The notes beneath the pieces were generated by a model. It ran no database searches and was not told where the DNA came from. It was given only the letters and a program-made list of their open reading frames with translations. The translations under genes were made by a program, and so were the position numbers. Positions 1-11,600 of a DNA stretch of 64,000 bases are shown one piece after another. The DNA is from Zonotrichia leucophrys gambelii (lineage: Eukaryota > Chordata > Aves > Passeriformes > Passerellidae): assembly GCF_028769735.1 (NCBI RefSeq), contig NC_088178.1:25503357-25567356 (forward strand), in the 5' to 3' direction. Position 1 is the first letter of the stretch. The number at the start of each line of letters is the position of its first letter.

Positions 1-924
1 TTTAAAATTTTGCCAATTTTATTGGTTTTATATAAGCCCCAGCAATCAATCATAAAGTAAAAGATATGAAGTAAAAATGCAATAAACATTATTGCTTGAC
101 AGCTGCCTGGTGGCCCATGTGGGACCAGCTGATGGCATTACTCCAGGACCTAATAGAGAAGCTTATACCTTCAGATTAACATTAATTGGCATCCTTAGGG
201 CAGCACAAGCAAAGAGGCCAAGGACCAAATGGGCCACGAAAATTCAGCAAACCATTTCTCTCTCAGCTGAAGGGAGGCAGACAGGCAGCCTGCAATGGAA
301 AAATGTCTTTGTTATTCCCAAGGAGAGGCAAATACAGAGACAGGGCCCTGACAGGTCTCTGCAGAGGGTGACAGATGATGTCACAGACAAGAAAGTTTTA
401 AACAAAACAAATAATAAAAGACAGAGAGAGAAGATTGCCTCTGATGTGACCAGAGACATCCTTTGAGGATGCTAATGGAGAGAATTGATTATAAACCTTG
501 CCTTTTTTTGCAGCACATACAGCAAAGAACAAGTGCTTGAATCAAACATGAGCATGCATAAAGATGTCCTTCCCTGGAAGAATGCTTTAGACTCTGATTT
601 TCTGGCACCAAAATGTGCAAAGCACTAAAATATTTATCAAACAGCTTGGGTGCAAAGACCCATGCACAGGCTCTGGACTATTTTGATGTGGGCAAACCAG
701 GGAGCTCTTGGTACATTGGGAAGTATCAGCTCCTCAGATTGGACTCTTTCTCAGTGACAGCATTCATTACAGACTCAGCTGGTAGGAGGCTAACACCACC
801 AGTGCCTTCTCCTTCACTGTTTATTTGGAGTTAGGAGGAGGTTTCTGCTTGGTTTCTTCTCAGAAAATTCTGGCAACTTCCTCCTCTGGGCAGCAGGCAG
901 CACAGTAATACGTGGTGTTGGGTA

Positions 925-956
925 TCACATGGGATTCTCAAACAGATCCCATGTGA
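925..956. repeat. Perfect inverted repeat, 11-bp arms
   Basis: TCACATGGGAT at 925-935 pairs with ATCCCATGTGA at 946-956 across a 10-base loop. It could form a small hairpin. It has no T-run or RNA-gene context to suggest a function. Confidence 0.85.
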
Positions 957-1016
957 AAATCTGCCACTCTCCCACATACACAAACAATAGACTTCTCATT
1001 AATATGTCAGCTTGTT

Positions 1017-1032
1017 AAAAAAAAAAAAAAAA
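1017..1032. repeat. A16 homopolymer
   Basis: A run of 16 A without an AATAAA signal just upstream, so it is more likely a simple repeat than a retroposed poly(A) tail. Confidence 0.85.
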
Positions 1033-3190
1033 GTTTCAGACTTCCTTAAGCTCTCAGGATCCAGGTCACAGGAAAACTGCTTGTCACACACTTCCCAGCT
1101 CCTGACATGTCAGTATTTAAATGCTCCCAGCAGGAGGCTGCTTGCACCTGCTGCTTCCCCCTCTCCCCTTGGCCTGCCTTGCTGTCCCCCAGACAGTGAT
1201 GGGCACTGGGACACAGAAGCAAAAGGCACCTTTGCCTTGGAGCCAGGGCCATGCCACTGCTGCCAGCAATATATTCCCTGAGAGGATTCACACTCCCCAA
1301 ACCGAGCTGGAACTATGAACTCTGACAGTGTTTAGACTCTGTTGAACACAGAGCAAGGCTATCCCAAGGCTTGCCACTGATGCACGAGACATTCAGATGG
1401 CCCATGATGTTTTCAGGCTGGTGAAGGAGGATGGGATATCTTAAAGAGAGCCTTGGGCTCAATGAAGGTCAGTTGCCTCACAGCAAATTCCAAGTGTGAG
1501 AAGCAGTCTGGGGGAAAAGGCCTCAGCAATCACTGAGCTGCACAAGCAACTCCATTTCAGCCAGAACCTCACTGTGTCTTGATCCTGGGACCCCACTTTG
1601 TGGGTACAAAGCCCCCACAGAGGCAACTAAAAGCACAAACGTGGATCAATGTTAAAGTGACCCTTGTTACCCAAGTCAATTCAGTAACCAGAAACAAAAT
1701 GCTGGCCAAGAATCATTCTCAAAAGCTACTTTGCATGCAACTGTGTATCAGCAGCCAATTAATTTAGGAGATGGAGTACACTTTGCAGACACCAGTCCCA
1801 TGGTAATGATGCCTGTACCAAGAGATCAGCAGGGGACGTGGGGGAAGGAAAGGGGTGAGGGAGAGCTGCCAGGCTGCTGTTCAAGGAAAAAGCTTTGATC
1901 TAAGACAGAAGGAAAAAAAAAATTAAGCATCCTTTAGACTATATCAGCATGGTTTATTTTTCAAGCTAGAACCTATTACAACTGTACTGATTGCTTTGAA
2001 GTTCCCTGGCCTATGTCAACTGTTTATTTATGATTCCATAATTGAGTTATGTCAGAAGTGCCAGCCTGGGAATTAGACTGCTTCCTAAGGGACAGCAAAC
2101 ATGATTCTGTCTTAGCTCCATGCTGCTTCAGTGTGTGCTGTCAGCCTGCACTGGTTTCTGTTCCAAACTGGCTGCTCTTCCCTAAGGGCTCAAAGATGCT
2201 GAGTGCTCCATGACAATGACACTAATAACTCAATGGAGAGAGGAAAAGGCTGCCACAGGACAAACCAGCATCTGCCAGCTGTGCCACACCAGGAATGCCC
2301 ATGTCACCCGTGGGAGCAGGGACAGATGGAGCTGAGGCTGCTGGTCAGGGCTGGAACTCAGCTCCACCACAATCATGATACAAGCAGTGGCAGTCAGAAG
2401 TGAAATATTAATAATTTTTTTTAAATTGCCATGATTTTTCCCTTCCCACACTCCAGCCATCCAGCCCATAGAACAAAAACTCCCTCACACTCTATGCTCA
2501 GCAAAACCCAACTGAACTGAACTCACAAAATATTTTATATGGGTGATATGTCTCCAGATCAGTGCCAGGCAGCTCCCTACAACACATCCTAGGGCTTTTT
2601 ACATTCCAGCTTCTGGTTGAATATTTTTGAAGTATGCTGCTGTCATAGATTTTCTTTCCCAACTTCTGTTAGCTTTGTTCTTGGCAATACATTGTTAATG
2701 ACTATGTTATGGTTGACAATCTAATGTTCTTTCCCACTTAGGAAGTCCTTCACAGCACTACACCCACTCCCCCTCACCTCACAGCACAGGTGAACATGGG
2801 CATTCTATTCCTCCTAGTCTTCCTCTTCCTTCCCCCAGTTTTTGTGCTGCATTCTGCCACCACTGCTTCCCTTTCTTCCATTGAACCAAACATCCAGGTA
2901 CAGAAAACAAGTATTTCACTGTGCAAAGCTATCATTACCTGCTTCTCCATTCTCTCTCATTATTCTCTGGAGATGCTATTACCAAAAGGCTATAATTTCT
3001 TTTTTTATTTATTTTTTAAAATACTCTCTCACTTTTCCATTTCCAGCAAACTTTGCACTCCTCAAAGCATAGTATCTCCTGAGTTTTAAAAGTCTATTCA
3101 TGTTTATTAGAGGTAATTATCAACAAGGTATGAGTGATTCACAAACACCAGTGCTTGTGACCCACAGCGCTTCTGTGATGTCAAGGCCCA

Positions 3191-3265
3191 GAACATTTAA
3201 TTTCTGCATGAGAAACTGGGGCTCAGGGAACAAGGTACCTGATCAGTGCCTCACACACAGGAAGA
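3191..3265 (-). repeat. Possible MIR/CORE-SINE fragment
   Basis: The stretch ATGAGAAACTGGGGCTCAGGGAACAAGG resembles the well-known antisense face of an old MIR-type SINE (a GAGGAAACTGAGGCTCAGAGAGG-like sequence). It is followed by a degraded CTGATCAGTGCCTCACACA part. The copy is very diverged, so the call is tentative. Confidence 0.45.
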
Positions 3266-6200
3266 AGCCCAAGTCTGTAGTCTGAACATTTAAAAACAAC
3301 ATATAAAACAAAAAGCACACCAAAAAAACCAAAGAATGTGCAAACAAATAAAAGAATCCCCACACAGTAATTTCTCCCCAAGCACTTTGAGCTCACTAAT
3401 GAGACATCAGTTAAAATACCTGAACTCTGACTAAATCCACAACATTTACTAATTTTAACCAGTTTCTTCTATAAAGGAGAAGATGGTTTCTGCTCCACCT
3501 GAGCCCTGTTTCCAAGGTACAGCCTGACCAGGGTACTCAGAGTCCCTGGCTCTCAGCACTGTGGGTACCAGGGAAGCTGAACATGTTCCTTACAGCTCTT
3601 TTAATTGTGTCTCATTCAGACTTCAAAGTCCACATCAGCTGCCAAATGCAATTTCTTCTGGGCTTTGAAGTACTTATATCCTAACTTCAAAAATTTCTCT
3701 GCCACAGTCCCTCCTTGTCAAGTCATGGCTCACCAGCAACAAATGTCATTGACCCAGCCCTCCCTCCTCTGCTACTGCAGGTGGCCTGGTTTGACACCAT
3801 GGTTTTAACTATGCCAAATAAACTCTCACATTGTACATTTAAAATTCTTTCAGATTCTTTTAATTCATGGGGTTTTTTCCCCACAAACACCTTCCATAGC
3901 TACCCAACATTTCAGCACACTGGCACTTTTCTAATTCATCCTTCATTAAAAAATAACTCCATCTTCAGTCTACCTTTCTGTGCAGGAGGAAGCTGACAGT
4001 TTAAAAGCTCTCAGTCTTCTCATCCAATTTAAGAGCATATTTGATGAGCACTAGAATGTTCAAACCCAGTGTAATGCTTTGAGCCTGAGACATTCTAATA
4101 TTCCAGAGTGTAACCTTGAGTCCCATAGCCCTGGGCATCCTAAACCTCATGGGTTTTGTGCTCCAGTATTCATCACCTCTTCTCTCCATTTATCTTTGGC
4201 ACTAAAGACATGTCAGAGAAAACTGCCTTTTTCTTTATCACCTGGATGACATTCCATTGCTTATTTCCACAAGCAATGGAGGGAAGTCCCACCAAACCAC
4301 CTCTCCCTTTTCCAGACACATCTGAGTGCTGAGAGAGCAAGTGGTTCTTCTGTTTGTGATAAAGAGTGCTCAGAAATGGCTCTGCTCTCTAGGGCAGCCT
4401 TGCAGAGTAGAAATGGTGATGAACCAGAATTCAATTATGTAATGAGAAATTGCTTTAATTAGCCAGTTAATTGACTCCTCGATTGCAATAACTAAAATCA
4501 CTTGTTTTTACAAGGCATGCTATTTTTTTCCTAAGGGCTCCCAAGAATCATCTCTGCCTCTCACTTCCCTCCACATCAACTAAAGCTAAAAAGGATCCAA
4601 GAGTGCTGGCATGCTGGAGGATCACACATTTGATTACTGCTTCAGAGCAGCCCCAAAAGAAATCCATAAGAGGGGGGCAGAGGTGCACAGTGGCACCAGG
4701 GTAATGAGCCAGTCTTCCTTTGGTGGAGAGCAGCCCAACCTTAAAGCAGGTGAAATGCAAATGAATTGAGTTGCCCTAATGCTGGCTTCTTTTTACTTTT
4801 GCCCAAAGTGTCCCAGCTCAGAAGGATCTGGATTTTTCAACCCTAGCAAGATCCAAGGTCTATGCACATGGTCAAGAGGGCTGCTCAAATGTCAGAGCAG
4901 GGGTACACAGTGCCTTAAGACACAGTTTGGGGCCAGTTACACAATGATGTAGTTCCAGGTGTCTCAAAGATGAGCATGAGAGACAATCCAGGTCACTTCT
5001 CAGCACACTGAACCCAGTGCCCAGGATCAGGATATTGCACACAGACCCAAAACAGATGACAGAATTTAGCCAGAAAGCTGCCTCTATCTACTGCAAGTTT
5101 GGATTTGGCAACCCCTTTAATAGGGGTGTAAAATTTTACTCTGAAACAAAGAAAAAGAGAACATGACTTGTGAGTCAGGCAGTGCATGAGCACAAGGGAA
5201 TTCCCTCATCTGGAACAGGAGCTAATGCAAATAGACTTCACACAGCAATGACAACTAAGAGGAGAAAAAGGGTCAGAGTGGAATGACCCATCAATCTCTG
5301 CATCCCAGGACTCTGCACCCTGGTTATCCCCCAGAGAGCTACAAGGGTTTATGAGGAATATTTCTTTGTAGCACAATCATCACTATCCTGGTAATTCCCA
5401 AGATCTTTCACTTTTTTTCTCCTCTTGTGCTGTCCCATAAAGCTGCTGTGCCAAGGTTTCCTGGTGTCTCACAATGTTCACCTCCACCTGGGTGTCTTAC
5501 CCAGCTCAGGACAGGGTCAGTCTGCCTCCAGGGACAGCCTCCCCTCGCAGACAGAAGTGCAGACAAGCCAAGCCTTCCCTCCACAGGGTTCTCTCCCTGC
5601 TCCCATCAGTGACACCCCCTCAGAGCTCCTGCTGTGACAGTGACCTTCCAGCTGGGAGGTGACCTTAGGTCTCAGGCAATTCAACCACTTTCCCTCCTCT
5701 CCTGACTTGCAGCAGGTCATCACCAGGAGGCAAATAAATAACCATAAATGAACAGTGCAAAAGGCAGGCTGGTGAGTTCTGTGACATTTTAAACATCTGC
5801 TTGATAGCAATGAGTGGAAACCTGGATGAATGCAAAGTAACAGGGCTGAGTCTGACAGCACCTTTTAAACACCAGAGAAAACATCTTACCTTGCTGAAAG
5901 GAGAAGGAAAAAGAATCAGTGGTGTTGTGTCTTCACAGGAGATCACGTGGAACTCAAACAGAAATTGCAATTATTTCTATACAAACTCTTCTTGAAGGAA
6001 ACCTTAGACATAATCAACAGGGAACACCTGTGTGTTTGATCAGGGCTGATATTTTAATCTAAAAACAAGCACTCCATAGTAACAATAAAATCAACACCAG
6101 TTTGCTAAGTAGGTCACTTTTTTTTTGATGCAAGTATGTCAGGAATTACTGTGGCCCAGCATTCTGCACCCAAAGCATGTGAAAGTATCACCAAAAGAAT

Positions 6201-7560
6201 TCCCTTTGGGATCTGAGCAGCAGCTGCTCCTGCTGGAGCCTGCAGAGAGCAGTGCACTGTCTGGGCAAGTGGCAAACAGGGGCAAGAATCCCAGGTGGGA
6301 TCACAAGTCAGATGAAATTCAGTAGAAGAGCTTGCACCAGAGAATGGGGACACAGGCAGAGAAGTTTGAGACCCACTTTTGTACAAAACTGCCACTGCAA
6401 AAACTAACATCACAGCTCAATTTAAGAAGGAAAATCCATCAGCTCTTGGAACATAATTCACTACAAAATGCCTGAAGAACTGGCTTCCCAACAAAGCACT
6501 GGCTTTTAAATGAACCAGTCAGCTTTGGGAAGGACAAGTTGAGATGGATGGCACACAAATACCAGATACTTGCAGGTCCAGCACAGACAGGGCAAACAGA
6601 GCCTGGATACAGAAGTGTCCAGAACCTGCCCCACTCCCTCCCTCAGACCTCTCTGCAGGTCCCTAATACATCTGGCTGGCCCCAAAGAACGAGAACCACC
6701 TTCATCCCAAAAGACATCACCAAACACACAAAATACATATAACAGCACTAAACTGAGTAAAAAAAGCTTAATCAGAAATTACCATTAAAATATGTGGCAG
6801 TTGTTAGATATTTTTCCTTTTAGCCCAATGGCATTCCTTTGTTTAACAAGAACACAATTTCCATGACAGAACAACAGCCATTGCAGTTTTCTTTCAGTCC
6901 AGAATATCCTGTCAGGATTGATTCTGCACTAAGTCACTCCTTAAACCTTTCTAACACCAGATACTCCAGGACTGACTGTGGCAGCCTTTAAAAAAAGTAC
7001 AGACAGTGCCATAGATGATTTAAAGACTGGAATAAATGTCATGTCTAAGGTGGTTAAGTGGAAATTTAAAATAGGCAAAATTAAATTACCCATGAGAAAT
7101 ACAGCCTGAATCTCTGACCTGAATTTGGTCAGAAAGTTTGCTTTGTCTAACTCACTCAAATCAGGAGTGCAAGACAGAAAGGTAGGAAGGTTGGGATGAT
7201 ACAAACTATGAGGAATGGAGGGTAATACACAGAAAGCTCTGTGCCAAAATCCAGAAGGGGAAATACTGCATATGCTCAGATCTAGAAGCAAGAGAAGGGT
7301 GTTTCTAAGACCCCCTTCAATATCCTGGGGGACCAAACTATTCAAAAAACCAGAGATTCAGTGACCAGCAAGGGATTAACAAAACCATTGCAATTTTACA
7401 GAAGGAATAAAGAATGGAAAAACAACCTGCAAATCTGAAATATAACCACATTTCTTCAGTATTAAGTGCATGTAGGTTTCAAACCCAGCCATAAACTACA
7501 ATAAAACAGCAGAGGCAATCTTCTGAGATAAAACCTATTAGATGATAAGAGCCTGAGAAA
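3266..7560. other. LRP8 intron 2, no gene seen
   Basis: AT-rich unique DNA without recognisable exons or repeats. A TAATTA-rich patch at about 4430-4500 (listed separately) looks like a possible regulatory element. The longest frames here (about 100-134 codons) match nothing I know and are at chance level. Confidence 0.5.
4425..4510. promoter_or_regulatory. AT-rich homeobox-site cluster (candidate enhancer)
   Basis: Within 80 bases there are several TAAT-type cores: AATTATGTAATG, TTTAATTAGCC and GTTAATTGACTC, followed by a CpG-containing CTCGATTGCAATA. This texture is common in deeply conserved vertebrate enhancers. Conservation cannot be seen from a single sequence. Confidence 0.3.
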
Positions 7561-8345
7561 CTCCTAAATGGCTCTGTATGGCCAGCATGCGAAACAGGTC
7601 AGTGCTCACCACCCTGCTTTAGAAAGCAGGGGTCCATCAGCTATGGGACAAGCCATGGTGCTTGACCATCCAAAGGGCTCTGTCCTCCCTCGGTGTAACC
7701 CCTCAAGCCATTGCAGGAGCACAAGGCTGTCCCCATGCCTGGGGTGGCTGCTCCTGGCAGGCCCTGGGGCTCAGCCGCCCCTCCTGCCCCGGGGCACACA
7801 GAGAGGAAGCCAGTATGGAGGAAGAGGAAGGAGCCGGCGTGCAGCATCCAAGGAGCAGAGCCACGGAGCACAGAGGGAGTTTCAGAGCTGAGCAAAGGCC
7901 CCGTGGGAAGGGAGGGCTGGCAGACAGCACTGTGTGTGTGCTGCACGGGCCACATTCATGGCAACAAGGAGAGGGAGGCAAGCGACCCCCCCAGAGCCGC
8001 TGTTCATTCCTTGTTTGTTCGCTCTTTCAGCCTGAAACGCTCGAGCAGATTTACACAAGTAAGTGCACTCGAGAAGTGGGCAAACTGAATATGAACACAA
8101 GGCCAACTGGCTGCAGTGTCCAAGAAACAGCAAATGGTATTAATCCCCTGAATTGGAGACCAAAGCACCGACCAAAGCAGCATGGAGCTTCCCAGTGGGG
8201 TCCCCTGCCATCCTTCTGCGGGGCTGCACAGTGGGGAGGCTGTGGGGGCTGCCTGAGATCCCCACCAGGTCTGGCCCCCCTGCCCAAAACTGCCCTTCCA
8301 TATGCAAGGGGTGGGCAGCTGCTGGCACAAGCCTAAGGCAATTAG
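7561..8345. other. GC-rich unannotated patch in intron 2
   Basis: About 800 bases are noticeably richer in G and C than the surrounding intron but not CpG-rich enough to be an island. Stop codons are rare, so long frames are open on both strands, including 224 codons on the plus strand (7662-8336). None of these translations shows a domain or motif I recognise. Several frames overlap, which argues for base composition rather than coding selection. Confidence 0.45.
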
Positions 8346-8620
8346 CACAGGAGGAAAATAAGGCACTGGGAAGTACTTGAAGCACTTGAAAGTTTACCAA
8401 AATAGCTCTCCCCAAATACAAAAACTCTGAGTTACCACAAAAAGTGCCTCTTGTAGATCCAGCAGTCAAAAGCCATCCCTCTGGGAAGGCTGCTGCTTCG
8501 GGCACCCCTATGCTGCAGCAAATCCAACATTGTCTGAAGTGCAAACAGCACCATTTTGGACTTCTAACCCATCAAAGTCAGGAACTAGTTTGCAATGAGA
8601 ACACTGCCTTCATGGGTATT

Positions 8621-8634
8621 TGTGCACGTGCACA
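8621..8634. promoter_or_regulatory. 14-bp perfect palindrome with CACGTG E-box
   Basis: TGTGCACGTGCACA is a perfect palindrome centred on a canonical CACGTG E-box, a site for bHLH factors such as USF, MYC or CLOCK/BMAL. A single site in an intron may be incidental. Confidence 0.4.
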
Positions 8635-11600
8635 TAAAAGAAGATAGAGGGTCCAGAAATGAAAATGAGATTTCAAAAATGCTGAAATCCTACAGCTTGC
8701 ATGTCCTTCCCTGTCTGTCAAACCCAGTTTCTTAGGAATATATTTACAATTCCTAGACAACTGCTCATCAAACCCTATGCATGTTTGTGTGATTTTTGAC
8801 AGTTAGAAAAGCATATATTTGTTCAAGTTTATTTTTATAGCATTCAACACCACATACCAAAGACTCTGTAGTATGGAAACCAACAGCATTCTCTTCTACC
8901 CAGCTGTAACTTACCATGCCACAGGAGGATGGAGGAAGAGGCACCTACTCACAGCTTCACATCCTCAGCCTTCTTTCACAACAGTAGTGAAAGAAAAACT
9001 GCTCTCAAAAAAATTAACCATCTAGATCTTTCTCTTGGAGCAATGATGTTACACTGACAGAAGCTGCTACTTGATATTCAATAATTAATTCATGTAAAGT
9101 TCAGCTGTACTGGATAAAGTGCCTGTACCTGTTACTCACCCTAAGCACAGGCTTCCTCATAACCCACCAGCATCTTCTGGAACGGTCAGTGGAGATTTTT
9201 GCCCATTTTGCTGATCCAGTGACCTTTCCTTTTTGCACATGATGCTGTCCAGTGCCAATTTCAAGGGATAGCAGGGTGCACTCTGACCTTGTCCCTCCCT
9301 ACACTGTCAGCAATGTGCCTTTCCCTCAGTGTAATAAATGTCTATGTTCTGTATGTTCCACCTTTGCATATTACAATCTCCACATTCTTGTAACTCTCCT
9401 GCTGTCATTGCCCCAGGCATAATCTTGAATTATTTGTGTTGCCATGAATAGTACACACTGCATTATCTAGACAATATATGTTTTTAAAAGTATGTTGCAG
9501 TGTCAAGCACACCAAGAGTTGTACAACCTTAGTTCTGCCTTCTTAGGTGTCCACATTCACCAGCAAACACAGGAATTTTATGAGGGAGGTAAGACACAAA
9601 ATAATTGATGAACACAATCCCAGAATAGAAGAATATATAATTTTAAGCAGTATTCACAAGCACACAGAGCTTCTTGCATATGTTTTTGTTCCTTTGGCAG
9701 TAATACAGGCCAGAATTTTAGAAACATCCTGCTAGTCTTATGAAACAACCTGACAAAAGGAAAATATAATTTTTATCTAAGCAAAACCTGATAAGAATTT
9801 TAGAGTCAGACTTTCTTGGTCTGCAGGTTTTCTTCCTGTTGGATTTCAAATGCTTGCCACAAACAGAGGACGAGGGAAAGGTCATTTGCATCCTTCTCCT
9901 AAACCACGGAAATCCTTTAAATTGGGTTGAAAAGCATGAGGCATTCAGAGCAGCAACTACTGCTGGGTTTGCCCACAGCAGACTTGCCATGTTCTGCAGC
10001 CTTTTTGTCCAGCTGCCATGAGAGATCTTCCTCCTCTGCTCAGTTCAGTACCAGACAGCTCTCTAGGCCACTGCTGCAGACAGGTGACACCAGGCAATCC
10101 AAAATCATCAGGTGCTCAATGCTGTCATTGCTGCTTGCCTTCACACCTGCCTGGACTGTCCTGGAATAAACTTCCAGAAAATGCTTTGGCTGGACTGCAG
10201 TGCACCAGTGAGCAGTAACTCAGTCCCAGAAATGCAGCAGCAAGCAGGTTCCTTAGGCCTTTAATAGCAAAGGGGATTTCCAAGGTTCTGCTCAAGAGTT
10301 GTACCAAACACACCAAACCACAAATGCAATTTTTCTAATACTCAAGGAACTTAATACGTAAATGGAACATCACAGCACATAACTGAAGCTGCAGACACCC
10401 TGTCCCTCCTTTCCAACATGGAACACCCTCTGCCCTTTCCCCAGCTCCCATCTTGCTGTCGCTGCCTCCTCAGATTTCATTTTGGTTGCAGTCTCCTGAC
10501 ACAGGCAACTTCCATTCCCCCCATCTGTCCCCGGTGCAATGTGATTCACACCATGAACTGAAACCAGGTTCAGAAACCACTCTCTTAACTTTCCACTGAG
10601 CTGTACTTTCTGTCTTCTCATCTAAAAGCATCCTCATCCCATTCCACTCAGCTCAGCCAGAACAGTCAAAGCCCAGGCTGCATCCTAGGGATGCCCAGAA
10701 AGCTGCTGGTATTTGCAGAGCAGGAGCTGATGAACAAGGACATGACATTCCCTCAGCATTCCCCATGGCTCTGATCACCATGGCAGAGAAGAGTTTGCTC
10801 TCCCTGAAGGGTCAACAGAGTAAGAGAGCCAAGGGAAGGATATGTAATGGAGACCAGCAGTCCTGGTCATAAACACAGGCTGTCGAACTCTGCCCACCCT
10901 AAAGCAACTTCCCAGCTGAGCTGTGCCAATTCAGCCCAGCACTGGCTGAAGATAACACGATTGTCCCCCAGTCTGAGGGCTCCTAACTTGCACCCCCATG
11001 TTTCTGTGCAGCTGCAAACACCCACAGCTGCTTGCACAGCAGCAAGGCTTTCATGCCCTTAAGCCAACTACATTTAAACCAGGTTTGAAATTGTATGGCT
11101 TGTTTTTCCTCAACAAACAAAACCTCTTGGTTTGACTAAACTCTTGGCAATACACATCAAAAAAGGCTCAACTGAATTAAACATGTTTGGAGATATAATG
11201 TAGGTACAAAGAGCTGGCCAAAGAAGGTATGACAGAAAATGAAATAAAATAATTAAATAAAAGAAAATCCAGCACATTAAAATAATTATTTTGGAGCTAA
11301 ATTCCTTAGTTACAGGCATATTTTGAAGCTTTCTTATAAAAGACAGTGAGATCCCAAAGCAAAGGACTGCTTCCAAGAGCTATATTGCCTCCAAATTCAC
11401 ACATAAAATTAGTAGAAATAGGTCTGAGACTGGGGGCTGGTGGGAAGCCTGAAATTGAAAAGCCACTCTGCTGAACATGCAAAAATATTTGAGAAGCTGT
11501 ACAAAATCTAGTAGCATTCTGGAATCATACTAAAAGTTATTCATTTTTTCTAGTGGTTTCCCATATTAAAAGCTGTTTAGAGCAGTTTTGCAACGGCCAC

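Larger units (their letters stand above)
1..3190. other. LRP8 intron 2, distal segment
   Basis: This is unique, moderately AT-rich DNA. It contains an 11-bp-arm inverted repeat (925-956) and a run of 16 A (1017-1032). I see no LDL-A, EGF or YWTD coding pattern on the minus strand and no other gene. The assignment to LRP8 intron 2 is inferred from the absence of an exon 3 to the right. Confidence 0.5.
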
